This document shows positions 16,321 through 25,669 of a DNA stretch of 64,000 nucleotides, piece after piece (the first letter of the stretch is position 1; the number at the start of each line of letters is the position of its first letter). Position numbers and translations under genes: made by a program. This DNA is from Spirosoma spitsbergense DSM 19989. Lineage in GTDB: Bacteria > Bacteroidota > Bacteroidia > Cytophagales > Spirosomataceae. The notes under the pieces were generated by a model that was not told the origin of the DNA, did not search any database, and saw only the letters and a list, made by a program, of their open reading frames with translations. The stretch spans positions 1 through 64,000 of the forward strand of contig NZ_KB893545.1 of NCBI RefSeq assembly GCF_000374085.1, read 5' to 3'.

Positions 16321-19300
16321 TTAGTGTTTGATAATCCTGACACTCTGGCGCTGGGTGGTCGTGCTGACATTCAGGATGTAGGCACCCCCACTTTTCCCAA
16401 TCAGAACCTGGAACCGGTCCATTCCCTTCGACAAGACATCCTGGATAAGACTGACAGCATACCCCTTCTCATCAATCACCCGCAAGGTAACTGGCTGTCC
16501 CTGTTCGCCCTGTACTTCCACCCAGACACGGTCTTCCCGGACGGGATTGCCCAGCACCACTACCTTCAGGGGCACTTCGGGACTGACGCCCAGCCGGGCG
16601 CCCGGACTGCAGGCCGCCAGCCAGCCGTAGCTGAAACTGGTACTGACCCCGCTCTGCACCGCCCGCAAACTGATGACTGGATTGTCCGTGTACAGGTCCA
16701 GACTGTAAGGACCCGGACTCGTCGTCGGCAACAGTTCATTGACCACCGAGAAACTTACCGGACTGCCGTCCAGACCCGCGTAGCGGGGCGTGAAACTCAC
16801 CCGGCGCTGCCCCGCCGAGAGCACCTGACAACTCACGGTCGTCACCCCCGTAATGCTGAAGGGGCCACTGGGCGGAGGAGTAGTACCCGCCGGACTCACC
16901 GTCAGGGTGAAACTGGTACTGGCCGAGAGACTACCCGGATCGGTGGCCGTCACCGTTACGCTGCTCACTCCCGACAGGGAAGGCGTACCCGAGATGGTCG
17001 AAGGAGGGCTGAAACTGAGCCCCGCGGGCAGACCCGTCACCGAGAGCGTCAACTGGTTAGGCGTTTCGGCATCGGTGAACACATTCGCTAAAGACAGCGT
17101 GTAGCCCACACCCACCGTAGCCGACTGGGGCGACACCGGATTGGCCACCGTGGGGGGCGTGTTGGCCGTTGTACTGCTGCACACCGCCAGCCAGTTATAG
17201 GCAAAGCTGCTGCTGACGCCACTTTGCATAGCCCGAAGCGTGATGACCGGGTTATCGGTGTACAGATTCAATGCATAAGGACCCGGACTCGTGGTAGGAG
17301 CCAGTTCGTTGACCACCGAGAAGCTCACCGGTGCCCCGTTCAGCCCCGCATACTGCGGATTGAAGGTCAGTCGGCGCTGCCCCGCCGAGAGCACTTCGCA
17401 ACTGATGGTCTGCACGCTGGTGATGCTGAAGGTACCCGTTGGTGGGGGGGGCGTACCGGCCGCCGGACTCACCGTGATGGTGAAGCTGGTACTGGCACTC
17501 ATACTCCCCGGATCAGTCGCCGTCACCGTCACCGTGGAGACACCCGACATTGAGGGCGTACCCGAGATGGTCGAGGGGGCCACAAAGTTCAGCCCCGCGG
17601 GCAGACCCGTCACCGACAGCACCAGGCCGTTGGGCGTCTCGGCATCGGTGAACACATTCGCTAAAGACAGCGTGTAGGCGATGCCCACCGTAGCCGACTG
17701 GGGTGGCACCGGATTCGCTACCGTGGGAGGAGTATTGGCCGTCGAGGAGCTACAGGCTGAGAGCCAGTTGTAGGCAAAGCTCGTGGCAGCTCCACTTTGC
17801 AGGGCCCGCAGCGTGATGACCGGATTATCGGTGTACAGGTTCAGCGTGTAGGGACCCGGATTGGTGGTAGGGGCCAGTTCGTTCACCACCGAGAAGCTCA
17901 CCGGACTGCCATCCAGCCCGGCGTAGCGGGGATTGAAGCTCACCTGGCGCTGGCCCGCCGAAAGCACCTGGCAACTCACCGTCGTCACCCCCGTGATGCT
18001 GAAGATAGGCGTTGGTGGAACCGGATTGACGGTAATGGTGAAGCTGGTGCTGGCCGACAGGCTGCCCGGGTCGGTCGCCGTCACCGTCACACTGCTTACT
18101 CCCGACATCGAAGGCGTACCCGAAATAACGCGACTATTAGGATCGAAACTAAACCCATTGGCCGGACTTATGCTGGCCGTGTAGGTCAGGCTGTTGGGCG
18201 TGTCGGCGTCGGTAAAGGCGTTGACCGTGTAGGCGAAGGGCACGCCCACGGTGGCCGTCTGGTTGGCATTGGCCGTAGCCACCGGTGCCGAGTTGACGGT
18301 GCTGACGGTCACGCTGGTGGAACTGCTGCAACCGCTGGCGTTGGTGACGGTCACCGAGTAGGTGCCCGCCGTGACGGAAATGCTGGGGGTTGTTTCTCCG
18401 GTGGACCAGGTCTGGGAGGTTCCCCCCGACGCGGTGAGCGTGGTCGAGCCACCGCTGGTAACGGTCGTGTTGCCGCTGATGGTGGCTGTGGGCAGGGCCG
18501 TACTGGAACTGACGCTGGTGCTGGCCACGCCCGAACAACCGTTGCCGGCGTTGGTAACGGTCACCGAGTAGGGACCGGCGGTGGTGACGGTGGCCTGATT
18601 ACTTGACCCGATCTGGGTGGCTCCACTGCTAAAGACATAACTCAGTCCACCGGGACTGGCCGTCAGGGTGACCGAAGTGACTGCGCAGGTGAGCGTGCCG
18701 CTGCTGACCAGGCTGGCCGAGGGTGTGGAAGCATCCTGGCTGATGGTGATGGCGGTGGTACTGGAGCACCCGGTGGTCGTGTTGGTGACCGTGACGGAGT
18801 AGACCCCCGCTGCGTTGACCACGGCTGTGTTACCGCTCTGGCTCACTACGCCCGGACCGCTGAAGGCGTAGGTATTACCCCCGCCCGCGGTCAGTGTCAG
18901 ACTGCTCTGGGCGCAGGTCAGGGTGGTAGACGGACTGGCCGATAGGGTCGGTGTGGGCGCGCTGGCATTGCTGCTGATGGTGATGGCGGTGGTACTGGAG
19001 CAGCCGTTAGTCGTACTGGTCACGGTGACGGAGTAGACCCCCGCTGCGTTGACCACGGCCGTGTTGCCGCTCTGGCTCACTACCCCCGGACCACTGAAGG
19101 CGTAGGTGTTACCCCCGCCCGCGGTCAGCGTCAGGCTGCTCTGGGCGCAGCTTAACGTGGCAGACGGACTGGCTGAGATAGTGGGTGTGGGTGCTGTGTT
19201 GTTCTGACTAATGGCAATACTCGTGGTACTGCTACAGCCGCTGGCATTGGTAACGGTCACCGAGTAGGTGCCACTGGCGTTGACCACGGCCGTGTTGCCG

Positions 19301-21468
19301 CTCTGACTCACCACGGCCGGCCCGCTGAAGGAGTAGGTGCTACCCCCGCCCGCAGTCAGCGTCAGGCTGCTCTGGGCACAGGTTAGGGTGGTAGACGGAC
19401 TGGCCGACAGGGTAGCCGTGGGTGAGGTACAGTCGCCATAGATCTTGACATCGTCAATGGCTACGCCGGCAAAATTAATCGAGGTGTCCGTGATGAGCCT
19501 TACCTTGAACCGGATGATTTTGCCTTTGAAGGCCGAAATATCAGCAAAATAGATGCTCCAGCCCGATGACATTGGCACGTTAACAGTGGGACTGCCCACG
19601 CCCGCAGTTTGGGTAGCACCCAGCCAGTAGTAGACGGGCTGGGTGAGGCCACTGCCGCCCACTTCTTCTACCGTAATCTCAAGGCGGTCGAATGTGGCAC
19701 TTTCCAGCTGGTATTTCATGGCCCAGCTTAGCGTAACGACATTGGCCGTTACACCCGTCAGGTTGATATCGCCGGACTCTAAAACCTGATTGGAACTAAG
19801 ATCATACGTGCCGGTCAGGTTTGTTTTCCAGCAGTTTACGCCACTGTTGGCCGTGGTAAAGGACGCCACCGGATTGGTCGTGGTGGTGGCCGGGGTGTTT
19901 GGCGTTCCCCTGGCCCAACTGTCGGCTGTACCCGAGTGGGTAAATCCACCGTCTCCGCTTTCAAAATCCTGACTGTAAATGGTAGTGGCGCTGGCCAGGG
20001 TGGCGGGGGTGGTATCTTCCAGCACCTCGAGTGCCCAGGAGGTGAGCGTGCCACCCGATGCATTGGTCAGATCATCATAAAGGGTCAACGTCCAGGTACC
20101 GTTGGTTTTCATGCCCTTCAGCTGGTCGAGTTTTGAGTTCAGTTCGGGTTGTAAGCCCATCGGCTTCACCACCGAAAAAGCGAACGGGATAGCATTGTAA
20201 TCACTGAGCCGCAGATCCATCTGGGTTTGCCCGCCCGTTGCCGTAGCACCAATATCGGTAAACAGCGCAATTTGATTGCCCTCCGGCGTCGTGAGTATGG
20301 CGTCTACATCGGCCATCAGGGTATGGTCAAGCGTGATGCGTACGGCCAGGTCTTTAATTCGTTTCGTATCCGGAATGGTTATGGTTGAATTGACACTACC
20401 GGTAGCCGGGCCAATGGTTTTGGGTACATCCGCCGAGGTATAGGTGGTATAGCCTGTAGCGGCTGCGAGTTTGGAGACCGACAGGTTATAGGTAGCCGTT
20501 GGTCCCCCGGTTGCAGGGGTAGCTGAATCGACGAACAGGTAATAGGTGCCCGTCTCTTTAACGGTAAAAAAGAAGGCTTCCGACAGGGGATCGGTGGGAC
20601 TGGCGGTACTGGCATCATCGACGACCAGAATTTGATTCGCGGCATCGCCAAACAGGGCAAATCCCAGCCGACCGTTCCAGGTAACCCCATCCCGCTCGGG
20701 ATCCAGATCCAGGCTTAAAAAAACGGTTTCACCAGCCGTCAGGCTGATGGAAAACCAGTCCTGCTCGGTACCTATGGCCGGGTCTCTCGACCCGCTGATC
20801 CAGCCACTTGCCGGGGTATCGTTGGCAGTACCGGCCCCATCGTTGCCTTCTACTTCGGGCGTGGGGCTGCCACCCTGCACTTTCAGGTACAGGTCATACG
20901 GCCGCAGGGTATTCGTTGCCGAGAAGTTGTTCACCTGCAGGTAGTACGTACCCGTTGTGGGAATAACGGCCCCGGCAATTGACGACGAAGTCGTCCCCAA
21001 AGAGCCATTATCTTCATCAAACTCGATGACAGTTGTGCCATCGGAGCCGATCAGCCTCAACTGACTATCGGTAGAACTACCCGCACTAAATGTCGTCATG
21101 GTGGCCGCATAAATACGGTCTCCGGCCGTAGCGTTGAACGAATAAAAATCAACATCGGCATTGGGGTATATATTACCCCGGACCTTTACGGAGGTACTCC
21201 CCAAAGGCGTGGCAGTGGCTGCCGTATTGTTGGAACTGTTGATGTTTTCTTCCATGAACACCATCAGCCCGGTTGTTGACAGGGCATTGGTCGTAACGGG
21301 TTTGGAGGGGCCGCCAACACCGGGCCGCAAGCCATCAGGAAGCGTCAGTACGTGTACATCCGTGTTATCAACAGGGATGGGTTCTCCTTTGGTGGGAGCA
21401 GGCTCTTTTTGCCCAAAAGTCGTCTGGACAAGTAAGAAAAAGAGAAGGGCTGTAAATACTTTTTTCAT
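16321..21468 (-). CDS. Large secreted repeat protein with PPC, P-domain, Ig-like modules and T9SS tail
   Basis: 1,715 residues from the ATG at 21466-21468, which begins a signal peptide (MKKVFTALLFFLLVQTTFGQ). Read in order: two bacterial pre-peptidase C-terminal (PPC)-like domains (about 50-320), a proprotein-convertase P-domain (about 345-480, SVNSTITIPDTKRIKDLAV), a jelly-roll-like region with YSQDFESGDGGF, then three near-identical Ig-like units of about 77 residues (SLTLTAGGGNTYAFSGPG). Divergent Ig-like units and a putative-Ig unit follow, alternating with three copies of a Cys-bounded module of about 85 residues. The last 90 residues look like a type IX sorting domain (VSLIQDVLSKGMDRF, GGAYILNVST). 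No catalytic domain is seen, so a surface adhesin or scaffold is likely. Confidence 0.88.
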   Translation of the reverse strand: MKKVFTALLFFLLVQTTFGQKEPAPTKGEPIPVDNTDVHVLTLPDGLRPGVGGPSKPVTTNALSTTGLMVFMEENINSSNNTAATATPLGSTSVKVRGNIYPNADVDFYSFNATAGDRIYAATMTTFSAGSSTDSQLRLIGSDGTTVIEFDEDNGSLGTTSSSIAGAVIPTTGTYYLQVNNFSATNTLRPYDLYLKVQGGSPTPEVEGNDGAGTANDTPASGWISGSRDPAIGTEQDWFSISLTAGETVFLSLDLDPERDGVTWNGRLGFALFGDAANQILVVDDASTASPTDPLSEAFFFTVKETGTYYLFVDSATPATGGPTATYNLSVSKLAAATGYTTYTSADVPKTIGPATGSVNSTITIPDTKRIKDLAVRITLDHTLMADVDAILTTPEGNQIALFTDIGATATGGQTQMDLRLSDYNAIPFAFSVVKPMGLQPELNSKLDQLKGMKTNGTWTLTLYDDLTNASGGTLTSWALEVLEDTTPATLASATTIYSQDFESGDGGFTHSGTADSWARGTPNTPATTTTNPVASFTTANSGVNCWKTNLTGTYDLSSNQVLESGDINLTGVTANVVTLSWAMKYQLESATFDRLEITVEEVGGSGLTQPVYYWLGATQTAGVGSPTVNVPMSSGWSIYFADISAFKGKIIRFKVRLITDTSINFAGVAIDDVKIYGDCTSPTATLSASPSTTLTCAQSSLTLTAGGGSTYSFSGPAVVSQSGNTAVVNASGTYSVTVTNASGCSSTTSIAISQNNTAPTPTISASPSATLSCAQSSLTLTAGGGNTYAFSGPGVVSQSGNTAVVNAAGVYSVTVTSTTNGCSSTTAITISSNASAPTPTLSASPSTTLTCAQSSLTLTAGGGNTYAFSGPGVVSQSGNTAVVNAAGVYSVTVTNTTTGCSSTTAITISQDASTPSASLVSSGTLTCAVTSVTLTASPGGLSYVFSSGATQIGSSNQATVTTAGPYSVTVTNAGNGCSGVASTSVSSSTALPTATISGNTTVTSGGSTTLTASGGTSQTWSTGETTPSISVTAGTYSVTVTNASGCSSSTSVTVSTVNSAPVATANANQTATVGVPFAYTVNAFTDADTPNSLTYTASISPANGFSFDPNSRVISGTPSMSGVSSVTVTATDPGSLSASTSFTITVNPVPPTPIFSITGVTTVSCQVLSAGQRQVSFNPRYAGLDGSPVSFSVVNELAPTTNPGPYTLNLYTDNPVITLRALQSGAATSFAYNWLSACSSSTANTPPTVANPVPPQSATVGIAYTLSLANVFTDAETPNGLVLSVTGLPAGLNFVAPSTISGTPSMSGVSTVTVTATDPGSMSASTSFTITVSPAAGTPPPPTGTFSITSVQTISCEVLSAGQRRLTFNPQYAGLNGAPVSFSVVNELAPTTSPGPYALNLYTDNPVITLRAMQSGVSSSFAYNWLAVCSSTTANTPPTVANPVSPQSATVGVGYTLSLANVFTDAETPNQLTLSVTGLPAGLSFSPPSTISGTPSLSGVSSVTVTATDPGSLSASTSFTLTVSPAGTTPPPSGPFSITGVTTVSCQVLSAGQRRVSFTPRYAGLDGSPVSFSVVNELLPTTSPGPYSLDLYTDNPVISLRAVQSGVSTSFSYGWLAACSPGARLGVSPEVPLKVVVLGNPVREDRVWVEVQGEQGQPVTLRVIDEKGYAVSLIQDVLSKGMDRFQVLIGKSGGAYILNVSTTTQRQSVRIIKH
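16603..18009 (-). repeat. Three ~573-bp tandem units inside the repeat-protein gene
   Basis: Near-identical modules lie at about 16603-16864, 17178-17436 and 17748-18009, each joined by a putative-Ig unit, giving a period of about 573-574 bp. Each starts near a conserved SITGVTTVSCQVL-type strand and ends at a conserved Cys (NWLSAC or WLAVC). The high nucleotide similarity suggests recent duplication or gene conversion. Confidence 0.75.
18710..19420 (-). repeat. Three ~232-bp tandem Ig-like units
   Basis: Matching blocks beginning CTCTGGGC recur near 18907, 19140 and 19371, a spacing of 231-233 bp, and encode the TLTCAQSSLTLTAGGG units. Confidence 0.75.
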
Positions 21469-22056
21469 GAGCACGGGGATTGGAATAATAGAAACTGGTT
21501 AAAACACGTGGTAATAGCCATTGGTAAATCAATCGGAGAGATTGGTTTATTAACTGTACAAGGAAAGTTAAATTTTCTTTAATAAAAATTACTTTTTATT
21601 AAACGGTAGCCATCGAATCAATCCCCTGTACTGGCTGGACTGAAAACCCCGGTTCATCCCCTGGACTGGCCTGGCTGAAAGGCATTTACCTGAGTCTGAA
21701 CAGACCGAAATAGGTTGCCTGCCGGGCATCAGGCTAATAATAAGCGGCTCGCTAAGTATAGCCGGAGAGGTGGCTGGGTAGCTTCAATCGGTCCCGGGTG
21801 CCTCGGAAGAAACCAGGTTCTCATACGGAATCAGGATCGAAATGGCTGGAAGTTGATACACAATTGCCCTGACCGGCCAGAAACTCCCGGACAAACCACC
21901 CCATCCGGATACCCAGACCCTGCTTAAGTGATACGGACGACTAATTGAAAAGTGGGTGCCAAGCCAGTACCGAACTATTTTAGGTCTATTCGGATCGCCC
22001 AAGCGCTCATCAATCAGCCGTATACGCTAACTTGCGAACAAACTACACGTTACGCA
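21469..22056. other. Intergenic region, nothing recognised
   Basis: 588 bp between divergent genes. An AT-rich stretch near 21565-21605 (ATTTTCTTTAATAAAAATTA) probably holds the promoter of the large repeat protein. No RNA gene or operator was recognised. Confidence 0.4.
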
Positions 22057-24465
22057 ATGAACGGTGAAAACAGGCCCATCGATCAACAAATGGTTGCCCA
22101 GACGGAGCGGCTATCATTTACCTTGCAAGCCACCGGTATTGGTACCTGGGAATTGAATCCAGCCACCCAACTTATTCACTGGGACCAGCGCTGCCGTGAA
22201 CTCTTTGGCTTTACTACAGGCGAGGACTCAGTTGACTACAATCAGGTGCTGGCCTTGGTCCACCCGCAAGACCAGCCCCAGGTTCACCAGGCTATACAGC
22301 AGGCGCTGGATGGTAAGCTCAACGGTCAGTATGAGGTTCTGTTTCGCACCCAACCCGATAACCAAGGCCAGGTTCGCTGGTTACGTAGCCGAGGCAAAGT
22401 ATTTGTTAATGACCAGGGTGGATTTCACCGCTTCCTGGGCATGGCAGAGGATATAACGCAGGCCGTTCAGACCCGGCAACAACTCGAGGCCAGTGAGGAA
22501 CGCTTCCGTATGCTCATTGAGATGGCTCCGGTGGCCATCGGCACCCTGCGGGGTGATGACCTGATCATCGAAACGGCCAATAGCAAAGCGCTGGAAATAG
22601 TGGGTAAACCAGCCTCAATTATTGGCAGGCCCTGGCTGCAGGCAATACCCGAGTTGGCAGGACAACCGGCAGAAGCCATCATTCAGGAAGTTTATCGCAC
22701 CGGTGTTCCCTATACGGTCACGGAGTTTCCGGCTCAACTGGAAAAGAACGGTAAAAGTGAGACTGGTTATTATACCTTTAGCTACCTCCCTCTCAACGAG
22801 AATGAGCGTACTACCGGCATCCTACAGGTAGCCATCGACGTAACTGAGCCGGTTATGGCTCGTAAAAAACTCGAGGACAGCGAGGCCAGCCTCCGCTCTC
22901 TTATTCAGGAAGCCCCGGTAGCCACGGCACTGTTTGTCGGCCCGGAACTGGTGATCGAGATTGCCAATGAGTTAATGATTGATTTCTTCGGGAAAGGTAC
23001 TTCCATACTGGGTCAACCGGTTCGGGAAGTCTTGACTGCCAGTAGTGACCAGACGGCTTTACAACTGCTGGAAACGGTATTCGCGACGGGTGAAGCGTAT
23101 GAAGCGACAGCAGCCCCGGCCGATTTAACCATTAATGGAGTACCCGGCAGGTACTACTTCGATTTTAGTTTAAAGCCCCTGTATAAACCTGATGGGCAGG
23201 TATATGCCATCCTGCAAATGGCTATTGAGGTAACCATGCGGGTACAGGCCCGTCAGGAGATGGAAGAGGCCCAGGCAGGCCTGCGAGGGGCGATAGAACT
23301 GGCTCAGTTAGGCACCTGGAGCATTGATGTAGCCACCAACGGACTCACCTATTCCGATCGCTTGATTGAGTGGTTTGGCTATGATCCTGGTCAGCAGCCC
23401 TATCAGGCAGTAATCCCCCTCCTGCAGGCTACCGATCAGGAACGGGTTTCCAGCGCCGTTGCCTGGGCCCTTAATCCTGAATCGGATGGCATTTACGATG
23501 AAATCTTTACGGTCATTCACCCCGGGACGGGTCAAAGACGAATCCTGCATGCCCAGGGCAAGACCATCTTTGATGCTGCCGGTAAAGCGGTTCGGATGAA
23601 TGGTACGGCTCAGGATATCACCAATCAGCGGGAATTACAGCTAGCCCTGGAACACGAAGTACAGCTACGTACGGAAGAGCTGGCCGCTATGAATGAAAAA
23701 CTGACCACCAATAATGAAGAACTGGAAGCCATCAATCGACTCCTGAACCGGTCCAATGCTAACCTGCAGCAATTTGCCTACGTGGCCTCGCATGATTTGC
23801 AGGAGCCGCTGCGTAAGATTCAGCAGTTTGGCGATCTGTTGAAGACGCGCCTGGCCGACATTCGGGGCGAGGAGTTGACTTATATCGAGCGGATGCAGTC
23901 GGCCGCCAGTCGGATGTCGACGCTGATTCGGGACCTGCTCAGCTTCTCCCGGATGTCAGCTGAGTACGATATGCGTGTTGGGTTGTCGCTCAACGAAGTG
24001 GTCAATCGGGTATTAACTGATTTGGAGGTAGTTATTGCCGAAACCGGAGCCGTGGTCAGGGTGGCTTCTTTACCCACTGTGTGGGGTGATGCGACCCAAC
24101 TAGGTCAACTTTTTCAGAATATATTGACTAATGCCCTAAAGTTTCGCCGGGCGGGCGTAGTCCCATTGATTGAGGTCAATGCTGACCGGCTTGAGGCTAT
24201 GGCAATACCCCCATCGGTGAAGCCCGCACGGGTTGCCAATGCGTACTATCGGATTGATGTAGCCGATAACGGGATTGGTTTTGACGAAAAGTACCTGGAC
24301 CGTATCTTCCAGGTCTTCCAGCGGTTACATGGTAAAAGCGAATTTACGGGAACGGGCATCGGTCTGGCGATCTGTGAGCGGGTGGTAGCTAATCATGGCG
24401 GAGCGATCACGGCGAGCAGCCAACCCGGTCAGGGGGCCACGTTTAGTGTGTACCTGCCCATATAA
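22057..24465 (+). CDS. Multi-PAS cytoplasmic sensor histidine kinase
   Basis: 802 residues from the ATG at 22057. An upstream in-frame start is possible but adds only low-complexity residues. Four PAS-type domains are visible: about 15-125 (FTLQATGIGTWELNPATQLI), 145-260 (RMLIEMAPVAIGTLRGDDLI), 275-395 (SLIQEAPVATALFVGPELVI) and 410-525 (AIELAQLGTWSIDVATNGLT). A coiled coil (LRTEELAAMNEKLTTNNEEL) leads into the HisKA domain with the phospho-acceptor His579 in ASHDLQEPLRK. The HATPase domain has NALKFRR, DNGIGFDEKY and GTGIGLAICERVV. No transmembrane helix or receiver domain is present, so it is an orphan soluble kinase whose signal and response regulator are encoded elsewhere. Confidence 0.92.
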   Translation: MNGENRPIDQQMVAQTERLSFTLQATGIGTWELNPATQLIHWDQRCRELFGFTTGEDSVDYNQVLALVHPQDQPQVHQAIQQALDGKLNGQYEVLFRTQPDNQGQVRWLRSRGKVFVNDQGGFHRFLGMAEDITQAVQTRQQLEASEERFRMLIEMAPVAIGTLRGDDLIIETANSKALEIVGKPASIIGRPWLQAIPELAGQPAEAIIQEVYRTGVPYTVTEFPAQLEKNGKSETGYYTFSYLPLNENERTTGILQVAIDVTEPVMARKKLEDSEASLRSLIQEAPVATALFVGPELVIEIANELMIDFFGKGTSILGQPVREVLTASSDQTALQLLETVFATGEAYEATAAPADLTINGVPGRYYFDFSLKPLYKPDGQVYAILQMAIEVTMRVQARQEMEEAQAGLRGAIELAQLGTWSIDVATNGLTYSDRLIEWFGYDPGQQPYQAVIPLLQATDQERVSSAVAWALNPESDGIYDEIFTVIHPGTGQRRILHAQGKTIFDAAGKAVRMNGTAQDITNQRELQLALEHEVQLRTEELAAMNEKLTTNNEELEAINRLLNRSNANLQQFAYVASHDLQEPLRKIQQFGDLLKTRLADIRGEELTYIERMQSAASRMSTLIRDLLSFSRMSAEYDMRVGLSLNEVVNRVLTDLEVVIAETGAVVRVASLPTVWGDATQLGQLFQNILTNALKFRRAGVVPLIEVNADRLEAMAIPPSVKPARVANAYYRIDVADNGIGFDEKYLDRIFQVFQRLHGKSEFTGTGIGLAICERVVANHGGAITASSQPGQGATFSVYLPI

Positions 24466-24481
24466 ATCTCTAGGGCAAAAA

Positions 24482-24531
24482 GGGTCCACCGGGGTGCGGC
24501 CAAAATAAAATAGCCGCGCCCCGGTGGACCC
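24482..24531 (+). terminator. 19-bp stem terminator of the histidine kinase
   Basis: GGGTCCACCGGGGTGCGGC at 24482-24500 pairs with 24513-24531 with one G-T pair, 16 bp after the kinase stop codon. Confidence 0.8.
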
Positions 24532-24595
24532 GTAAAGTGCTGATTAATTCAGTACGCCGTGCCGACGAAATCATATCAGGAGTCTCAGATCACGG

Positions 24596-24631
24596 AAAAC
24601 GGGCTATGCATGATCACGTATAGCCCGTTTT
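24596..24631 (+). terminator. Second hairpin downstream of the kinase
   Basis: AAAACGGGCTAT at 24596-24607 pairs with ATAGCCCGTTTT at 24620-24631 and is followed by more T residues. With the first terminator only 65 bp upstream, it may close a separate short transcript from about 24535-24595, or simply act as a back-up. Confidence 0.6.
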
Positions 24632-24856
24632 TCGTCTGTATCGCCAAAATCACCAGATTTGAAGTCAGGGCAGGTTAATTTTTTTCAGGGCTATTACAAG
24701 TGTCTGGCTAAACCGACCCCACAAGCTTGATACTCACCAAATGGAAGCCTAAGCGATTGCCATAAGAAGAAGGAATAAGGTTTAGGCTCTTGCTTTCCTT
24801 TGCATAGGTTATTTGGAGTAGAAGTTTATGCACATATAGTCAGCCAAACACGAAAA

Positions 24857-24883
24857 AGCCCCAAATTCAGCGAATTTGGGGCT
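24857..24883 (-). terminator. Terminator after the degenerate tRNA-Val copy
   Basis: AGCCCCAAATTC at 24857-24868 pairs with GAATTTGGGGCT at 24872-24883. On the minus strand it is followed by TTTT and lies about 20 bp past the 3' end of the tRNA-like sequence, matching the arrangement at the intact tRNA (26877-26911). Confidence 0.75.
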
Positions 24884-24901
24884 TTCAGACAACGTGTTCC
24901 G

Positions 24902-24966
24902 GTAGGAAGTAGCGGGCTCGAACCGCTGACGGCTGCTCTGTCAAAGCAGCGCTCTGAACTAACCGT
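24902..24966 (-). pseudogene. Degenerate tRNA-Val(GAC) copy, D-arm lost
   Basis: About 57-60 bp match the 3' three quarters of the intact tRNA-Val at 26914-26988: the T-arm and 3' acceptor strand, the anticodon arm with GAC and the start of the D-arm, with two substitutions in the variable region. The 5' part then diverges. The D-arm is missing about nine bases (GTTAGTTCAGAGC instead of GTTAGCTCAGTTGGTTCAGAGC) and the 5' acceptor strand is replaced by a doubled TAACCGTCGG at 24959-24978. It cannot fold as a tRNA. It may be the displaced att-site copy left by an insertion at the tRNA 3' end. Confidence 0.8.
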
Positions 24967-25012
24967 CGGTAACCGTCGGGCTTTTAGTGGCCTGATTTAC
25001 TCAATTTGAAAG

Positions 25013-25669
25013 TCAACAGGCAATCAATTTCTGCATCCAATCAGCAAAATGTGGGCATCGTTCCAGTGTATTTTCTATTCGGTTCACCAGCGAAATCATG
25101 CAACCCTGAAATGGTTTTTCGTAATTGGGCAAGATGGACAAAATTCGTTTGGATGGAGCCGTTGTTAATCCATCATTGATGTCTTCCGGGTTTGAAAATT
25201 CGTCAATAATACGCTGGAACATCTCTAATTGGGCTGGATTCTGACAACAGTACTGAAAGCCTTCCATTGAGGTAAACAGTAGTGATTCAAACTCGTGCAG
25301 TTGGATATAAGGAATAAGATTTCGACTGCCAATGTCATCCAATAAGCTTTGCTCAATGTGCGAAACACGCTGCTGATTGCTCGGGAAATTATCTCTGGTT
25401 ATCACCCCCGGGAAGTCGTTTGGCAAGCCGTAATAATCGAAGAAAGTAGTGACAGTTAATGAATTTTGCTGTACTAAACGGAATAAATCACGCCTTACCT
25501 GTCCATAATTCGTTAGCCCACCTTTGTAGTTTTTACCCCCTCTGATAATTTTCGTGTTGATGATTGTTGGATTCAGATGTTTACCATACGGATTGAGGTA
25601 TGGATTCAGCACTTCTTTTACAAATGCTTCCTCCGTCTGACCTTCGACAAGAATTAATAGTTGCTTCAT
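25013..25669 (-). CDS. DUF4276-family protein (TOPRIM-like), second gene of an ATPase pair
   Basis: 218 residues from the ATG at 25667-25669, which overlaps the stop of the upstream ATPase gene as ATGA. The N-terminus MKQLLILVEGQTEEAFVKEV has the EGxTE pattern of DUF4276, which resembles the first acidic motif of TOPRIM-type nuclease domains. Other family-like blocks are TFFDYYGLP and YIQLHEFESLLF. The translational coupling to an OLD-like ATPase suggests an effector-nuclease/sensor-ATPase pair, comparable in plan to PARIS (AAA15 plus DUF4435) but not the same families. The sequence is visibly AT-richer than its neighbours. Nuclease activity and the defence role are inferences. Confidence 0.82.
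   Translation of the reverse strand: MKQLLILVEGQTEEAFVKEVLNPYLNPYGKHLNPTIINTKIIRGGKNYKGGLTNYGQVRRDLFRLVQQNSLTVTTFFDYYGLPNDFPGVITRDNFPSNQQRVSHIEQSLLDDIGSRNLIPYIQLHEFESLLFTSMEGFQYCCQNPAQLEMFQRIIDEFSNPEDINDGLTTAPSKRILSILPNYEKPFQGCMISLVNRIENTLERCPHFADWMQKLIAC

Noticed and set aside
16324-18606. Long plus-strand open frames (about 255 and 269 codons)
   Set aside because: They mirror the repeated, GC-rich coding sequence of the large minus-strand protein. Their translations are Arg/His/Gly-rich and repetitive with the same period.
16603-19420. CRISPR-like array
   Set aside because: The regular repeats lie inside one open reading frame and encode protein modules of about 77 and about 191 residues. 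No short direct repeats with unique spacers exist anywhere in the window.
24902-24966. Second functional tRNA-Val gene
   Set aside because: The D-arm and 5' acceptor strand are destroyed, so it cannot fold into a tRNA; called a degenerate copy.
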